Assembly: GCA_037367405.1 (NCBI GenBank)
Contig: JAZKJV010006046.1
Location: 124,001-188,000 of the forward strand
DNA: 64,000 bases
DNA from: Ottelia alismoides
Taxonomy: Eukaryota > Streptophyta > Magnoliopsida > Alismatales > Hydrocharitaceae
Direction: 5' to 3'
The notes beneath the pieces are model-generated. The model did no database searches, was not told the origin of the DNA, and was given only the letters and a program-made list of their open reading frames with translations. Every line of letters starts with the position of its first letter. Positions within the stretch are counted from its first letter, which is position 1. This document shows positions 1-10,428 of this stretch, piece by piece. The position numbers were made by a program, and so were the translations under genes.

Positions 1-646
1 GGCATGACAAGTCTCCTTGGTCAACATATGAATCTCTAAGAAATGATTGCGTTGCTTCTTCTTTCTATGAAATGTGGTTCTCTCCTTGAGTCCTTTTCAT
101 AGAAGAGGTATGTCTACCAAGGCTTCTGAAAGAATGAGATGGATGGTAAATTTGTCAAGCATCTCTTTCGTCATGTCTAGCATCTGAGTCCTTCTGGGAT
201 TTTCTTTTTTCTCGCCTTTCCCTAAGCAGAGTGCTTGAGGAAAAGGAATCTATACATCCTTTCTGTCAGTATATACACCAGGAGGATCATAGAAAGAAAA
301 AGAAACAATTCTTTTTCTAAAATTGGGACTAGCTCCATGTAGATCTTCAGAAGTAGACTCATGATCTCTAGCCGGATCAGTTGTCTTATCTTTATTTCTT
401 TTTCTGGATTTTCATCTTTTTCCATTTTTTGTGTTTTTTCTCCTCGTCACAAGGTAGGAAAGATGGTAACACGGCTATATCTGCATCGTGCTCCTCAGAC
501 TTGGTGGCATCAGCACCACCATCCAGATCCTCATGGATACTAACTGCATCAGTACCATTATCATGCTTAACTGGCTCGAAAGTATCATATACTGGTGCAT
601 CTGTATCATGCCTAGTTGATTCACCATCGGCTGGGGACTCTTCCAC
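1..646 (-). pseudogene. gag: Element B gag C-terminal / gag-protease linker remnant
   Basis: Minus-strand reading gives an acidic stretch (residues such as EESPADGESTRHD) that ends in a lysine-rich patch. After frame changes comes an IPFPQAL motif and a segment that contains LSEALVDIP. In Athila elements an IPFP-type motif followed by a short 'F..AL..MP' segment sits just before the retropepsin, so this is the conserved linker and the protease should lie just left of base 1. There are frameshifts and at least two stops (one after the lysine patch region, one after LSEALVDIPLL). The same linker recurs in element D near 42795-43060. The plus-strand reading frames across this stretch are shadows. 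Confidence 0.6.
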
Positions 647-649
647 TCC

Positions 650-1400
650 TCAGAGATATGAAATCAACACCTTACATCATCTGGTGACATATGTGATTGA
701 GAAGTAGAATTTATTTGTTTGGTTTGTGTGGCAGTCCAGAGCGGGGCTCGCACTTCTAGAGAGTGGGCATCTTTCAACTCTCTCTGAAACTCAGGGAATG
801 TGACTAATGCTTGAGTCCTATCTAGCAAAGGAAAGGGAAAACAGCGAGGGCCATGGCCCCTTTCTCTATGCTCCCCTACCTTGTTAGAAATGGATAGCCT
901 TTCCCATCCTGGATGTTGATGGCAGTTTTCGCGTGACTATCTTTTCACACCTTAGGCCTAGCGCCTCACCTTCGTCCCGAGCCCTGGTCACCCCTCCTTT
1001 TGCCTCCTTCCCCTACTCCTCATCCCTAGTCGACATCTTGATCTTGTACGAAATCCATCATATGCTGCTTGAACTCATTAATATCTCACCTATTCATCTC
1101 ATATTGACTGGTAATCCTTTAGGCAAGATCATCTAAAGTCGAGCTCTCATAGGAATATCGTAGAGAACTATACGAGGAATCCAACAATTGCTGAGGTGAT
1201 TGCTGCAAGAGAGAATCCGGCATCCACTGAGTGAAAGTATGAATCTGACGAGGCTCGGACTCATGAACAAGAGGGTAAGGCATATGCTCCGATTGAAAGT
1301 GATGTATCTGCTGTTCTGGAGACTATGTATCAGATGAAAGTGAAGATCTCTCTCTACTCTTGGAATCAGCTGCTCACCCTGAAGATAAAATAGATGTCAT
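650..1400 (-). other. Element B gag tail, degenerate; no clear frame
   Basis: This stretch lies between the gag core and the lysine-rich linker of element B. By position it is the variable C-terminal part of gag. I see no open frame with recognisable motifs and no RNA gene or promoter. Confidence 0.4.
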
Positions 1401-1409
1401 CTGTACAAT

Positions 1410-2400
1410 TTATTTCTTCAGGACACAAATGCTCCTTAAAATCTTGTCGAGCTTATGTAATTGGTGGCATCTAGTCTCAATACATTCCATGTAGTCCAAT
1501 CTCTGACTAAGAACCCTCATCTCATCTGATGAAGACTCTAAAGATGTAGGAATTAATGGACCTTCCTCAACTTGTCTACGGTATACTAGTGAAGAAATGC
1601 TGGTAACTCCATCTGAGTATGAGAATCTGTCCGGGATAGAATTGCATGATGAGATGCCATCTCCTAAAAAATATCCCAAACAACATCCTCATGCTTAGAA
1701 AAGCATGAGCTACCACAAGTTTCAATCACCACTCCTTGTAGATCAGGTGTCAACCCACTGAAGAAACTCTGAACCAAGCTCGGCATCGAAATACCATGGT
1801 GGGGGCACCTATCAATCAGGTCTCTAAAATGGTTGCATGCCTCATGGAACGGCACGCTCCCTAGCATGGTAAAGCTGGTAATAAGAGACCTCGCAACATT
1901 AATACATCCAATGGTGTAGAATCTGCTCAGGAACTTAGTACGAAGCTGCTCCCATGTAGTAACAACTATCCCTGAATAATGCAACCAGTACGCGGCCCTA
2001 TCGGCAAGGGAGAATGGAAAGGCTATCATTCTGAAGGTATCCTCATCAACTCGAGTGTCATGTACTATGCTACATATCAAATCAAACTCTTGGAGATGTG
2101 AATGTGGCTCCTCAGTGAACTGTCCATGAAAGATGGGTAAATTTTGAATAATCTCAGGTGTGAGGACAAATGATCTGTAAATGGGAGGAAGTCGAATCCA
2201 CCTACTAGTAGAAGAAGCTCCAAGTGCGTGAATCTGTCTCATCGTACATACAGGCTCTGTAGGTACTTTCTTCTCTCTATCTGACTCATCATCCTCTAAA
2301 ATGTATCTCTTCTCTTTCAAATGTACCAAATCAGCTCAAATCTCAGTCATCAGAAGGTCTTTCTCCCTAATCCGAGTCTGCATAATCTAAAGGGAAGCAA
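1410..2400 (-). pseudogene. gag: Element B Gag core (Retrotrans_gag-like), frameshifted
   Basis: The minus-strand frame from 2329 to 1664 (about 221 codons) carries the plant Ty3/Gypsy gag core. In order it has LPIFHGQ, a segment with HLQEFDLIC, AFPFSLADRAAYWL, TTWEQLRTKFLSRFY, and CPHHGI...LVQSFFSGL. The order and wording match Athila-lineage Gag. The apparent start at 2329 is a TTG and not a real start: the frame continues upstream through one stop (around 2335) to about 2400. Near 1670 the reading shifts frame into a further 89 codons that end in a leucine-rich segment (1679-1410). Gag would form the particle that packages element RNA. This copy cannot make a full protein. Confidence 0.85.
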
Positions 2401-2900
2401 GAATACTAGCATTGATCATCGCATGATTTATGGTCTCTGAAAAATACTGCGATTGTGCTCCCTTCCCACTCAGAACTGTCTGTAGAAAGGAGAATGCATC
2501 CATGTCTGGCTTTGATAAGTCTACATGTAGTTGTGTAATGGTCATGGGAGGTGGAGAAGAACATGGTGATGAGAAGAAACTCCAGGATCAAGATCATACT
2601 TGGAAGAGGAAAAATGTCTCAATTCCAGCTCAAATAAAAGATTCTCGTGAATTGACCCGATGGACGAAATCAAAGGAGGAGATTGAGAAAACTCATGTTC
2701 AAAAAGAGGATTCTCTTGAACCGACCTAGATGGATGGGTAGGTGTGCATGGAAGTGGAGACATAAGATTTGGCCTAAGAGTCCGCCTACCCATCATCGTG
2801 ACGCTTAAAATAAAAACTGACTCTATATGACAAGACGTGGACGACGAGTGACTGCTAGAGATCTTAGAGATTAGACTCACACCACGCGATCAAACACAAA
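2400..2900 (-). pseudogene. gag: Element B Gag N-terminal region, degenerate
   Basis: Upstream of the gag core, minus-strand frames give a serine-, proline- and histidine-rich sequence (2880-2542), then a stretch containing MQTRIREKDLL that runs into the core. The composition resembles the proline-rich N-terminus at the same position in element A (12022-11669). It is interrupted by frameshifts, and no ATG can be chosen with confidence. Confidence 0.45.
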
Positions 2901-3632
2901 TAAAACTGAGATTTTACTAACTCAACTCGGTGACGACCGTAAAAGGTCGATCGTTAATATTTTCAATTTTAGAGCTAGTTGGCAATGCAATCTTTTCAAC
3001 AGATTATGCGAGTTGATAGGTGCTTGAATTTCCCAAAATACTATCCCGAGTCTCTATAACTAGTTGCACCTAGTTTCAGCTAGTATGGGAGTAAGTACAG
3101 ACCATTTCCGGCTACCTATTTTACTTGAGGATGAAGCCTTACACAGTGTCCTCTAAACCTCCCACTCTGCTAAGGAAACCAGGATCGTTTCTAGCTACCT
3201 GAGAGTCATCATTGAAGAGTAGCTAACCGTTTTCATATCAGTAGTCTTAAAAAGAAATCCGAGCTTTGGCTCTATCCTTATGGTTCGTCTCTCACTCACA
3301 AATCTGGAGAGTACCTGCAAGCCATTACGGGATCGCTCTTCCAATAGAAGTGGAGTCCATTACATTTAGTTTTAAAGTAGGATATATTTAACAGTCCTTG
3401 TTTTAATTTTCGGTTATCACTTTTTTTGAATCTTTTTCAAACAATGCCTAACGTATTTTTATCCTTTTCTTTTTGACCTAAGTGAAGGAAAAGAAACTAG
3501 GTTACGCGTCCCTGGATCTAACTACGGATGGACAGACAAGAAAATGAAAAACCCTAATCAAGCATCTAGCCTCGAAATCTGTAGAAATTGATGTGAAAAC
3601 GTGAAAAAAACCACGGTGGGTGCCCTGTTCCC
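2900..3632 (-). other. Element B 5' leader, noncoding (part 1)
   Basis: This is the untranslated leader between PBS and gag. It contains an ACTCAACTCGGTGACGACCG-like segment near 2920 that also occurs just upstream of gag in element A (about 12170-12210) and, more diverged, in element D (about 45500). A second shared segment (around 3070-3170, containing GTTTCAGCTAGTATGGGAG) has a close relative in C1 near 26290. No gene is visible. Confidence 0.5.
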
Positions 3633-3651
3633 CCAGGTGCACAGCACCTGG
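3633..3651. repeat. Perfect 8-bp inverted repeat at element A's insertion site
   Basis: The arms CCAGGTGC (3633-3640) and GCACCTGG (3644-3651) are exact inverted repeats with the loop ACA. The right arm ends at the base where element A begins, and its last five bases are the duplicated target site. Confidence 0.85.
3647..3651. repeat. Target-site duplication of element A (left copy), CCTGG
   Basis: CCTGG lies directly left of the TG that opens the left LTR of A. The same five bases occur directly right of the CA that closes the right LTR (17172-17176). Five-base duplications are normal for Ty3/Gypsy integration. Confidence 0.93.
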
Positions 3652-3939
3652 TGTTGAACCCAGAAATCGGCTGTCTAATATGTCTCGCACAAGGCGGAGA
3701 CAAAGTCGCTGTGGCGACCGTGCGAAATCCGGATTAAAACAACAATTAACCCACAACAATCAAATAAGGCAATCAAAATGAATGTGCAGAGTTAAAATTT
3801 ATTACAACTCTACAACAATGATGTGTATAGGTGCAAGTATGTGTAGAGGTCGAACACAAGGAGCAAACAGGTAGATTGGGGCAAAATGCTCAAAAATGTG
3901 TGAATGCGAATATTTGTCTATCTATGCTATGTATTTGTG

Positions 3940-4620
3940 GGTTTTAATTTTATATTTTATATTTTTTTATTTTAAATTTTATATTTTTATATTTTGATTT
4001 TTAATTTACTGATTTTATATTTTCTTTTTATATTTTATATTTTTATATTTTCTTTTTCTTTCAATAGGAATATATATATACAATATAAGAAAAGAGAGGA
4101 TAAGGTATTTATAAAAAAATAAATAAAAATAACTAAAATTCAGAAAATAAAACATTTTTGATATTTTTATAATTTTATAATGTTTTTGTGATTTTTCTAG
4201 ATTTTTCTGAATTTCTTTGGTATTTTTAAAGTAAAAAATACTGAAAACAGTGGAGAAAATGAAGATTTGAAACTAAAAAGGAGAAATAAAATAGAAAACA
4301 GTAACAAAAATTCTCTAAATTAATTTTCAATTAAAGATAATAAAATAAGGAAAATTAAGACACAAAGATTGTATTTTTAGGTTTTTTTCTGGATTTTTAA
4401 TATTCTTATGAGATTTTTAGAGTTTTCTAATTTTTATGGGTTTTCTTTTGTATTTTTTTATGATTTTGCAAAATATTTTTTTGGATTTTTCTTGTGTTTT
4501 TATAATTTTTATGGATTTTATAAGGAAAACAGTGCTGAAAATGGTTGTTTTTCAATTTTTTATAAATATTAAATGCAATAAAAATGAAAAATAAAAATAT
4601 GACGTGAATATACAACTAAA
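3940..4620. repeat. AT-rich low-complexity tract in element A 3' LTR
   Basis: Runs of TTTTATATTTT and GATTTTT-type words fill this part of the LTR. The second LTR has the same tract at about 13670-14350. Nothing else is visible in it. Confidence 0.8.
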
Positions 4621-4699
4621 CAGGAGCTTATACTGATTTTGGTGGATTTTTTAGGATTTTGTAAAGGTATGCAATAAATAGAAACAACAAAAAGGAACT

Positions 4700-5090
4700 A
4701 CACCCTAGCAGGGGTATAAACGTAAATAGATCACAGTCCAGGGGTTCGCATGCAAATTGTCCACAAAATTATAAATAATTAGAAACTTTACAAGACTAAA
4801 TATTAATACCTAGAAACCCAAGGGTGTGGGTGCAAAAACGCTAGAGACCACGTGACACGCACGTGGTCTGGCGAGGACGAAGACGCAATATTCAAAAACT
4901 CTAGGGGTCTAAAATGCAATAATTCCAGAAATATTTTACTGCAAATAAAAGTTTTGTGCCTAAAGACAAATATGCAAAACACCGGGGTTCCCTTACAAAA
5001 TGCCCAGACGCACGTGACGGGCACGTGCGCCAGGCGGGGACCAAAATGAAATATCACAAACTAGGGGGGATCTTTAGCAAATTTTGCAAA
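4700..5090 (-). repeat. AGGGG / TGCAAATT quasi-repeats in the R-U5 part of element A 3' LTR
   Basis: The plus strand shows the same motif several times: a CAGGGG or TAGGGG start, about ten variable bases, then a TGCAAATT- or ATGCAAT-like core and often CC. Examples begin near 4708, 4738, 4905, 4981 and 5063. The series recurs in the right LTR (about 14464-14840) and, more diverged, in D (34345-34460), F (52310) and G (54865-55015). Confidence 0.6.
4853..5031 (-). promoter_or_regulatory. Paired CACGTG boxes in element A 3' LTR
   Basis: CACGTGACACGCACGTGG begins at about 4850 and a second pair, GCACGTGACGGGCACGTGC, near 5010. CACGTG is the plant G-box core bound by bHLH and bZIP factors. The pairs recur in the right LTR and in B, F and G LTRs. 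Whether they act in transcription is inference, since they lie downstream of the expected promoter. Confidence 0.5.
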
Positions 5091-7423
5091 GTTATAACGC
5101 GACAGATGAAAGTTTGTAGGTTCAGATTCAAATACAAAAATGGACTAGGTTTGTAATGCAAAATACCCAATCTTAAGAAGGATTCGACGCTGCAAATTCA
5201 TCACTAAAGCCATGTGTTGGCCTCACAAAGCGCGATACCCTTTCGCTGATGACGGCCACGATTAGACCCCGGCTGAAAATCAGACGGTGAAGGCTTGTGG
5301 GAATCCAACGACCGTTGTACGTCTCCAAGAACAGCTGCAGATCAGACGACCCGAGATGGCGATGGAAGAACTGATGTAGAACTCCGGCCGACTGAACTTC
5401 GATCGGCCCCCGCGACCACGCAGAAGCTCCTCCGACGCTGTCGAGATGGGGAATCTTCTCCTGCAGGCCGTCCGCAACTCGGAGGACTTCAACAGATTCG
5501 GGAGGTCTTCAATGGTCCCAGGCGCGCGAGGACTCTTGGAGATGCACCTGGGATGAAACTGGGGCACAGATGCCCCCTTCCAGCCGCGAAACCTGAATAG
5601 ACATCACAAAGGCACTTGTGCGATGCATGCTGGGCGTTTATTGGTGGTTATGGGCGATTGGTGCGGTGGAGGGATGGAAGATGGTGGCTCGCCGGCGTGA
5701 ACTCTGGCGATGGGTGAATGAAGAGATCGAAGCGCAATAAACACAGATAAAAAGAGAACAATAAACGTACAACCTACAGGTAGATTAAGAACGAGGAAAA
5801 ATAAAGAAAGCTACCTCAACATGCTTAAAAATCCAAGAGGAAAGACCTCTACGACGAAGGTCCGCTGGAGGTGGTGGAACGTACCCTCGCCACGCCTTAG
5901 GACTCCTCGATGAAGCTGGAGAATGGCCCTGTCACCGCCTTCATCCAGAGCTCCAGAAGGGATGCCCAAGATGGGTCAAAAGAGGTTCAAGGATCGATGG
6001 AGGCGATGGGGGGTTTTTGAAAAGATGGTGGAGATGGCTCAAAGATCGAGGTGGATCAAGCGAATAAGGAAGATCTTGGAAGATCTACAAGGTCAGCGTG
6101 GATCATGGATGAGCAGTGAACAAATCTCATGAAGGTACCCTCCTTCCTCGAGCAACGGTTTGATGGTGAAAAATCGAGAAAAGAGGGTCACGGGATGTTC
6201 TGACAGGGGGCACAAGGCTAGGACCAGGGAGTTGACCGGCGGGTCAACTACCCAAGCCACCTGGTTGGTCCACGTGGACCAACCAGGAAAATCCCCGGAA
6301 AAACAATTGTAAAATCATTTAAAAATAGAAAATGAATAAATTAAATTTTGATTATTAAATAAAAAATGTTTATTATTTTATTAATTAATTTATGGTGATT
6401 TTTATTTATTTTTATGAAGTTTATAATTACAAGTTGCCTTTTTAGACCTATATAGGTATATATATCTATATATTTTATTATTTTATTTTTATTTCGTATA
6501 TTTAATTTATTTATTTTTGTTTATTATTTTTAAATTTATAAAGTATTTTTATACACTTAAAAGTATTTTTATTTTATTTCTCTAAAGTGTTTTACACACT
6601 GAAATAGGAATAGTAATTATATAGGTTTGTATACAGGTAATATACCTAGGTATGTTATATACAAGTATTTTATTTTTGTATTTTATTTAGGTTTTTATTC
6701 TGATTTTAATGTACAAATATATTATAAGTAAAATTTATAAAATTATAAAAATATGAAATTATGAAAATAATTAATAAATAATAAATTGAATATTTTAATC
6801 TGTACAAGTATACAATAGGGGTCCAAAACTCAACTTTCAAACCGTAGCTCTGCAAAATGCGAAACCACCTCCATTAAATAGTTTATTTTAAATTATATAC
6901 AATTAAAGGCGAGTTTACACATTTTGAGTTTTTATTTGGGAGATACAGGTCTGGGAAGTTGGGATTCTGGAATTTTATTCAGACCATAACTTTTTTCTGT
7001 ACATTATTTTTGAGTGAAATCAATTTGTATTTTTATTTATTTAATTATCTACAACTTTCATGTACAAAGTTTCTTTATTTGAGGTATAAAAAGTGGAACC
7101 AAAAATAGGTCCCAAAATGAATAAAGAATGAATGAATTTTTATTGTGATTTAGCCCTTATCTCCCCTACTTTATTCCTTGTCGACCTAGTCATCGAGATG
7201 CCTAGGTCTCAGGGTTTCGGATCATAAAATATTTACAATATTTTATTCTTTTTCTTTTCTTTTCTTTATTCTATAATTTTGGCATTAAAAACTGCATTTT
7301 ATACAATATTTACACAATGATGCATGGATGCTAAAATGCCTAAATTAAGCCTATTTATACACATTTACTAGGGTTTTTAAGGCCAGAATGATAGAATAAA
7401 GATGATGAAACGTAGATTCATCA

Positions 7424-7437
7424 TCCCCCTATACTTG
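7424..7437 (-). promoter_or_regulatory. Element A polypurine tract (plus-strand primer site)
   Basis: Immediately inside the 3' LTR the plus strand reads TCCCCCTATACTT, so the sense strand reads AAGTATAGGGGGA up to the LTR's TG. Ty3/Gypsy elements prime second-strand DNA synthesis from a purine tract in this exact place. The same core is repeated in the hairpin array at 9525-10005. Confidence 0.88.
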
Positions 7438-9350
7438 CCTTTGCTAGTCCCTAGCAAACACTTATGCAATAAGTGCAGAAAAGAAAAATAAAGAAAAGAA
7501 AAAGAAGAAAATTGGATTAAGTTTAATTATCAAACTTGTCTTCACAAAATCAAAGTTTGAGCTTAAGTCGGACCTTTGGAATTTCAGTGCGGGTGGAACC
7601 TTAATGAGAACCGAATTTAAAATCCAACAGTCCCTGAGAATCCCAAAACTCTGCCCAAGTCTCCTCGATAGCCAGGTCAGAAATACCTCAACTCATATGC
7701 AAACTCTTACGACTATGAAGCTGACTCGTACATTGTAAGTGATAGTGGCTCTCCCCAACTAGAATGGCAAAGAGACTGACTTCTCCAGCATGACAACCCA
7801 ATGATTCCCCAATCCAATAACTCCATCCTCGAGGAGCGGGGTATTCCCTTCTAAGTTCAAGTGGCAACTAGCTCAAGAGGAGGGGGTGAAGAGAAGAATG
7901 GACGGTAGCCAGTGTAGCTACCTATCCTAGGATGCAAGACCAGTGTAGTCAAGTCATCCAGCTACAGGCTCACATATTTGACTTTGGAACTCAAGCTTGC
8001 TTATTTTCTATACAACATATTCACATACTTTTGCAGGCATTTATTTTTGTACAGGCCTGTCTTTTTTTTGAAATACTATTTACAACAGCATTTACATAGG
8101 GAGTTTTTCCTCTTGTGATAGTAGACTATCCCTCTTTTGAAGCTTTATCGCAACACATACTCTCCTGTCTTTAGAATTCCTCATCACTGGACGGGTTGGG
8201 GTGCACTTCCCTCCCTAGAGGAGGACAAGTGTTTCCACTTGTGTGCGTCTCATACCGGCAAATCCAATCCCCTCACCACTCCAACTGAGTTGAGCCATGT
8301 GAAAGGTGCATGTGTCCAAGTTAGGTCATTATCAACAAGAGTCGTGCGTGTGCTCCGAAATACTCTACTTAGGCAGTTAAGAATCCATTGAACCAAGTCT
8401 CGTGATCCTCAAAGAATTAAGTCAACAAGACCTGAAGTACCTCAAACCCAGTTCCTATAAGGTTCCTATTATTAGGTAGATTTTAAGGTCCAATCAAGCT
8501 CCAATCTCCGGATTTTACTTAGACTCGTTCAACTATCAAACTCAATCCGAAAAATGCTCATGTTAGCAAATGATATGCAGTATACAGAAAATATTTTTGT
8601 TATGCAATTTTCAAGCTTTTAAACTTTTTATGGATTTTTGAAAAGACGATGATGCATATGCATTTTTGTATTTTTCAAAAATATTTTTCAAATGTTTTTG
8701 ATTTTTAATTTTTGCAAATGTTTTTGGGATTTTTGAAAACAAAAGATTTTGGCTAAAAGCTAGGTTAGAATATTTACACGGGAGTGCTTCTTATATTTAC
8801 AAGAAGTGGATTTTAAGAATTTACAGGGGTAAGTGAGCAATCTTATAGGTATATATAGTGGATTTAACGTATGATGTAAGTATTCCTCAAACTTATTTGA
8901 AAATCATTTTACACACAGTTTTGAAAAACTATAGTCCAAAATAATTTTTACAAAATTTTTTTACAAATATGTACACACATTTGAAAATCATTTTGCAAAG
9001 GTTTTCAAATAGTATAGATAGATTTTTCAAAATGTTTTTGCAACCATTTTTCAAACCATTTGCAAATCATTTTTCAAACATTTTATTTCACACAAAGAAA
9101 ATAAATTTTCAAAACAAAATGTTTTTACAAAGGTTGAAAATATGTAACAAAATGTTTTCCAAATAGTTTTCAAAAGATTTATCACAAAGATTTTCAAACT
9201 ATTTTTCAAACATTTTGCAAAAGAAACATTTTCACCTGATTTATTAATCAGTAAATATAAAAAGAATTTGAGGAATAATAGCATCTTTTTATTAATATTT
9301 TTAATGAATTTTAAAGAATTATTAGCCATATTTATTAGTAAGAAAATACA
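7438..9350 (-). other. Element A 3' untranslated region, noncoding
   Basis: This is about 1.9 kb between the polypurine tract and the hairpin array. The segment at 7820-8060 (containing AGCCAGTGTAGCTACCTATC) is shared with D at about 37540-37680 and G at about 57890-58030, and the rest aligns loosely with those elements. There is no coding frame with recognisable motifs; short frames such as the one at 8137-8391 are chance. Confidence 0.7.
8590..9240. repeat. TTTTCAAA-rich degenerate repeat tract
   Basis: Words such as TTTTTCAAAC, TTTGCAAA and ATTTTTCAAA recur irregularly every 10-25 bp. A shorter tract of the same kind lies before the hairpin array in C1 (about 26540-26740) and C2 (about 29870-30100). 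It yields short hydrophobic frames on both strands that are not genes. Confidence 0.65.
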
Positions 9351-9352
9351 AA

Positions 9353-9460
9353 AGTACGAGTTATGGCTAAAGTATATACATAGTATGTACGACCTCCCTA
9401 TACTTAGCTTGAGCTATGTCCTCATATATCAGAAAGAAAAGAGAAGACATAACTCGTACT
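9353..9460 (-). repeat. Compound hairpin opening the element A array
   Basis: Two perfect 13-bp arms, AGTACGAGTTATG (9353-9365) and CATAACTCGTACT (9448-9460), enclose a CCTCCCTATACTTAGC unit. The same arrangement occurs in D (38511-38618), G (58872-58978) and C2 (about 30106-30212), with arm differences that partly keep the pairing. Confidence 0.85.
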
Positions 9461-9524
9461 GAGTATAGACAAGTCTAAAGAATAAACGAATAAAAGATGA
9501 ATGAACGAATGAGAAGTCAACCGT

Positions 9525-10005
9525 CCCCCCTATACTTAGGATCAAATAATCCTAAGTATAGCAGACTGTACACAAGGTAGGGAGGGTCAAGGGTGGGAAT
9601 GAACAGATCATACTCAGATTGTCTCCCCCTATACTTAGGGTAAGATATCCTAAGTATAGACAAGAAGAGGAGACAATGGAGATGATCAAAGAATAGAGAA
9701 ACTTGGGGTGCACACCCCCCTATACTAGGACAGAGTATGTCCTAAGTATAGAAGACTGTCTACAAGGGGCAGCACCTTTCTTATAGATACAAAAGATAAA
9801 AAAGGAAAAGAAGAAAAAAAGAAAAGAAGAAAAGAGATCAGAAGATGGAAAAAGATAGAAACGGATGTGCGCATCACTCCCCCTATACTTAGGGTACAAG
9901 AAGCCCTAAGTATAGGCAACAACAGGAGTGATGAAACGGAACAATGAATGAACACTTGGCTCGTCCACCCCCCTATACTTACGACAAAGTACGTCCTAAG
10001 TAAGG
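9525..10005 (-). repeat. Array of five polypurine-tract hairpins in element A
   Basis: Five units lie at 9525-9561, 9625-9659, 9715-9751, 9879-9915 and 9968-10005. On the plus strand each starts with five or six Cs, then CTATACTTAGG or a near variant, a loop of about six to ten bases, then CCTAAGTATAG. In sense each is a hairpin followed by a G run, so it contains AAGTATAGGGGG, the core of the element's own polypurine tract. The first unit has perfect 13-bp arms (CTATACTTAGGAT and ATCCTAAGTATAG). Intervening sequence is purine-rich on the plus strand and not obviously repeated. Confidence 0.92.
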
Positions 10006-10428
10006 CAAACACGAGAATGGGTGGATGAGCAATACAGGAGAGGGACGAAGGTGAACAAAAGAGAATATACAGCAGAGGTGAATGTAAACAAGATCAAGAA
10101 GGTTGAAAGTGAACCTTCTTGCGAGATCGCTGAGGAATGGATCTGGTGTGGTGCAGGTCGACATCGGGGTTCACATTGGACAAAAGCCGATCAGGGTCGA
10201 TAGAGTAAAGATCCTCAGGGGCCCTAGGGTGTGGAGGCACAAACTGGTGAGTGGAAGAAGTGTGGTCGGGTCTGGCCTTGGGAGTCTCGCTGATATCAAA
10301 GTGGAATGGGATGAACTCATCATCATCATCGGAAGTAGTGTAATCAGAGTCATCCTGCGAGGTCTCGTCCAGCTCAAAACCAAAAGGAACGAACTCATCG
10401 GTGGAAGTAGTCGAACTCTGTTCATCCT

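Larger units (their letters stand above)
1..3651 (-). mobile_element. Element B, internal region (left part), Athila-type Ty3/Gypsy
   Basis: This is the internal part of an LTR retrotransposon read on the minus strand. Going down in coordinates it holds leader (3651 to about 2900), gag (about 2900-1400), an acidic/basic gag-pro linker (about 650 to 1), and then leaves the window before the protease. It is the left half of B. Element A is inserted at 3651/3652, and B resumes at 17172 with the rest of its leader, a PBS and the 5' LTR. Joining the two halves removes A and leaves one copy of CCTGG. Family assignment rests on the gag motifs and the tRNA-Asp-like PBS. Confidence 0.85.
3652..7423 (-). 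repeat. Element A 3' LTR
   Basis: It matches 13386-17171 along its whole length. It opens TGTTGAACCC then AGAAATCGGC and ends AGATTCATCA. In sense (minus) direction U3 comes first, so the high-coordinate end opens TGATGAATC. It holds an AT-rich tract near the low end (about 3940-4620), a GC-richer middle (about 4840-6300) with paired CACGTG boxes, and a second AT-rich tract in U3 (about 6300-7150). I see no strong TATA box at the position where related LTRs have one; only a weak AATAAA-like stretch lies near 5640 in sense. Short frames inside it are not conserved between the two LTRs. Confidence 0.93.

Noticed and set aside
9525..10005. CRISPR-like appearance of the hairpin array
   Set aside because: The genome is eukaryotic, unit spacing is irregular (75-165 bp) and there are no uniform spacers. 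The units match the element's polypurine tract.
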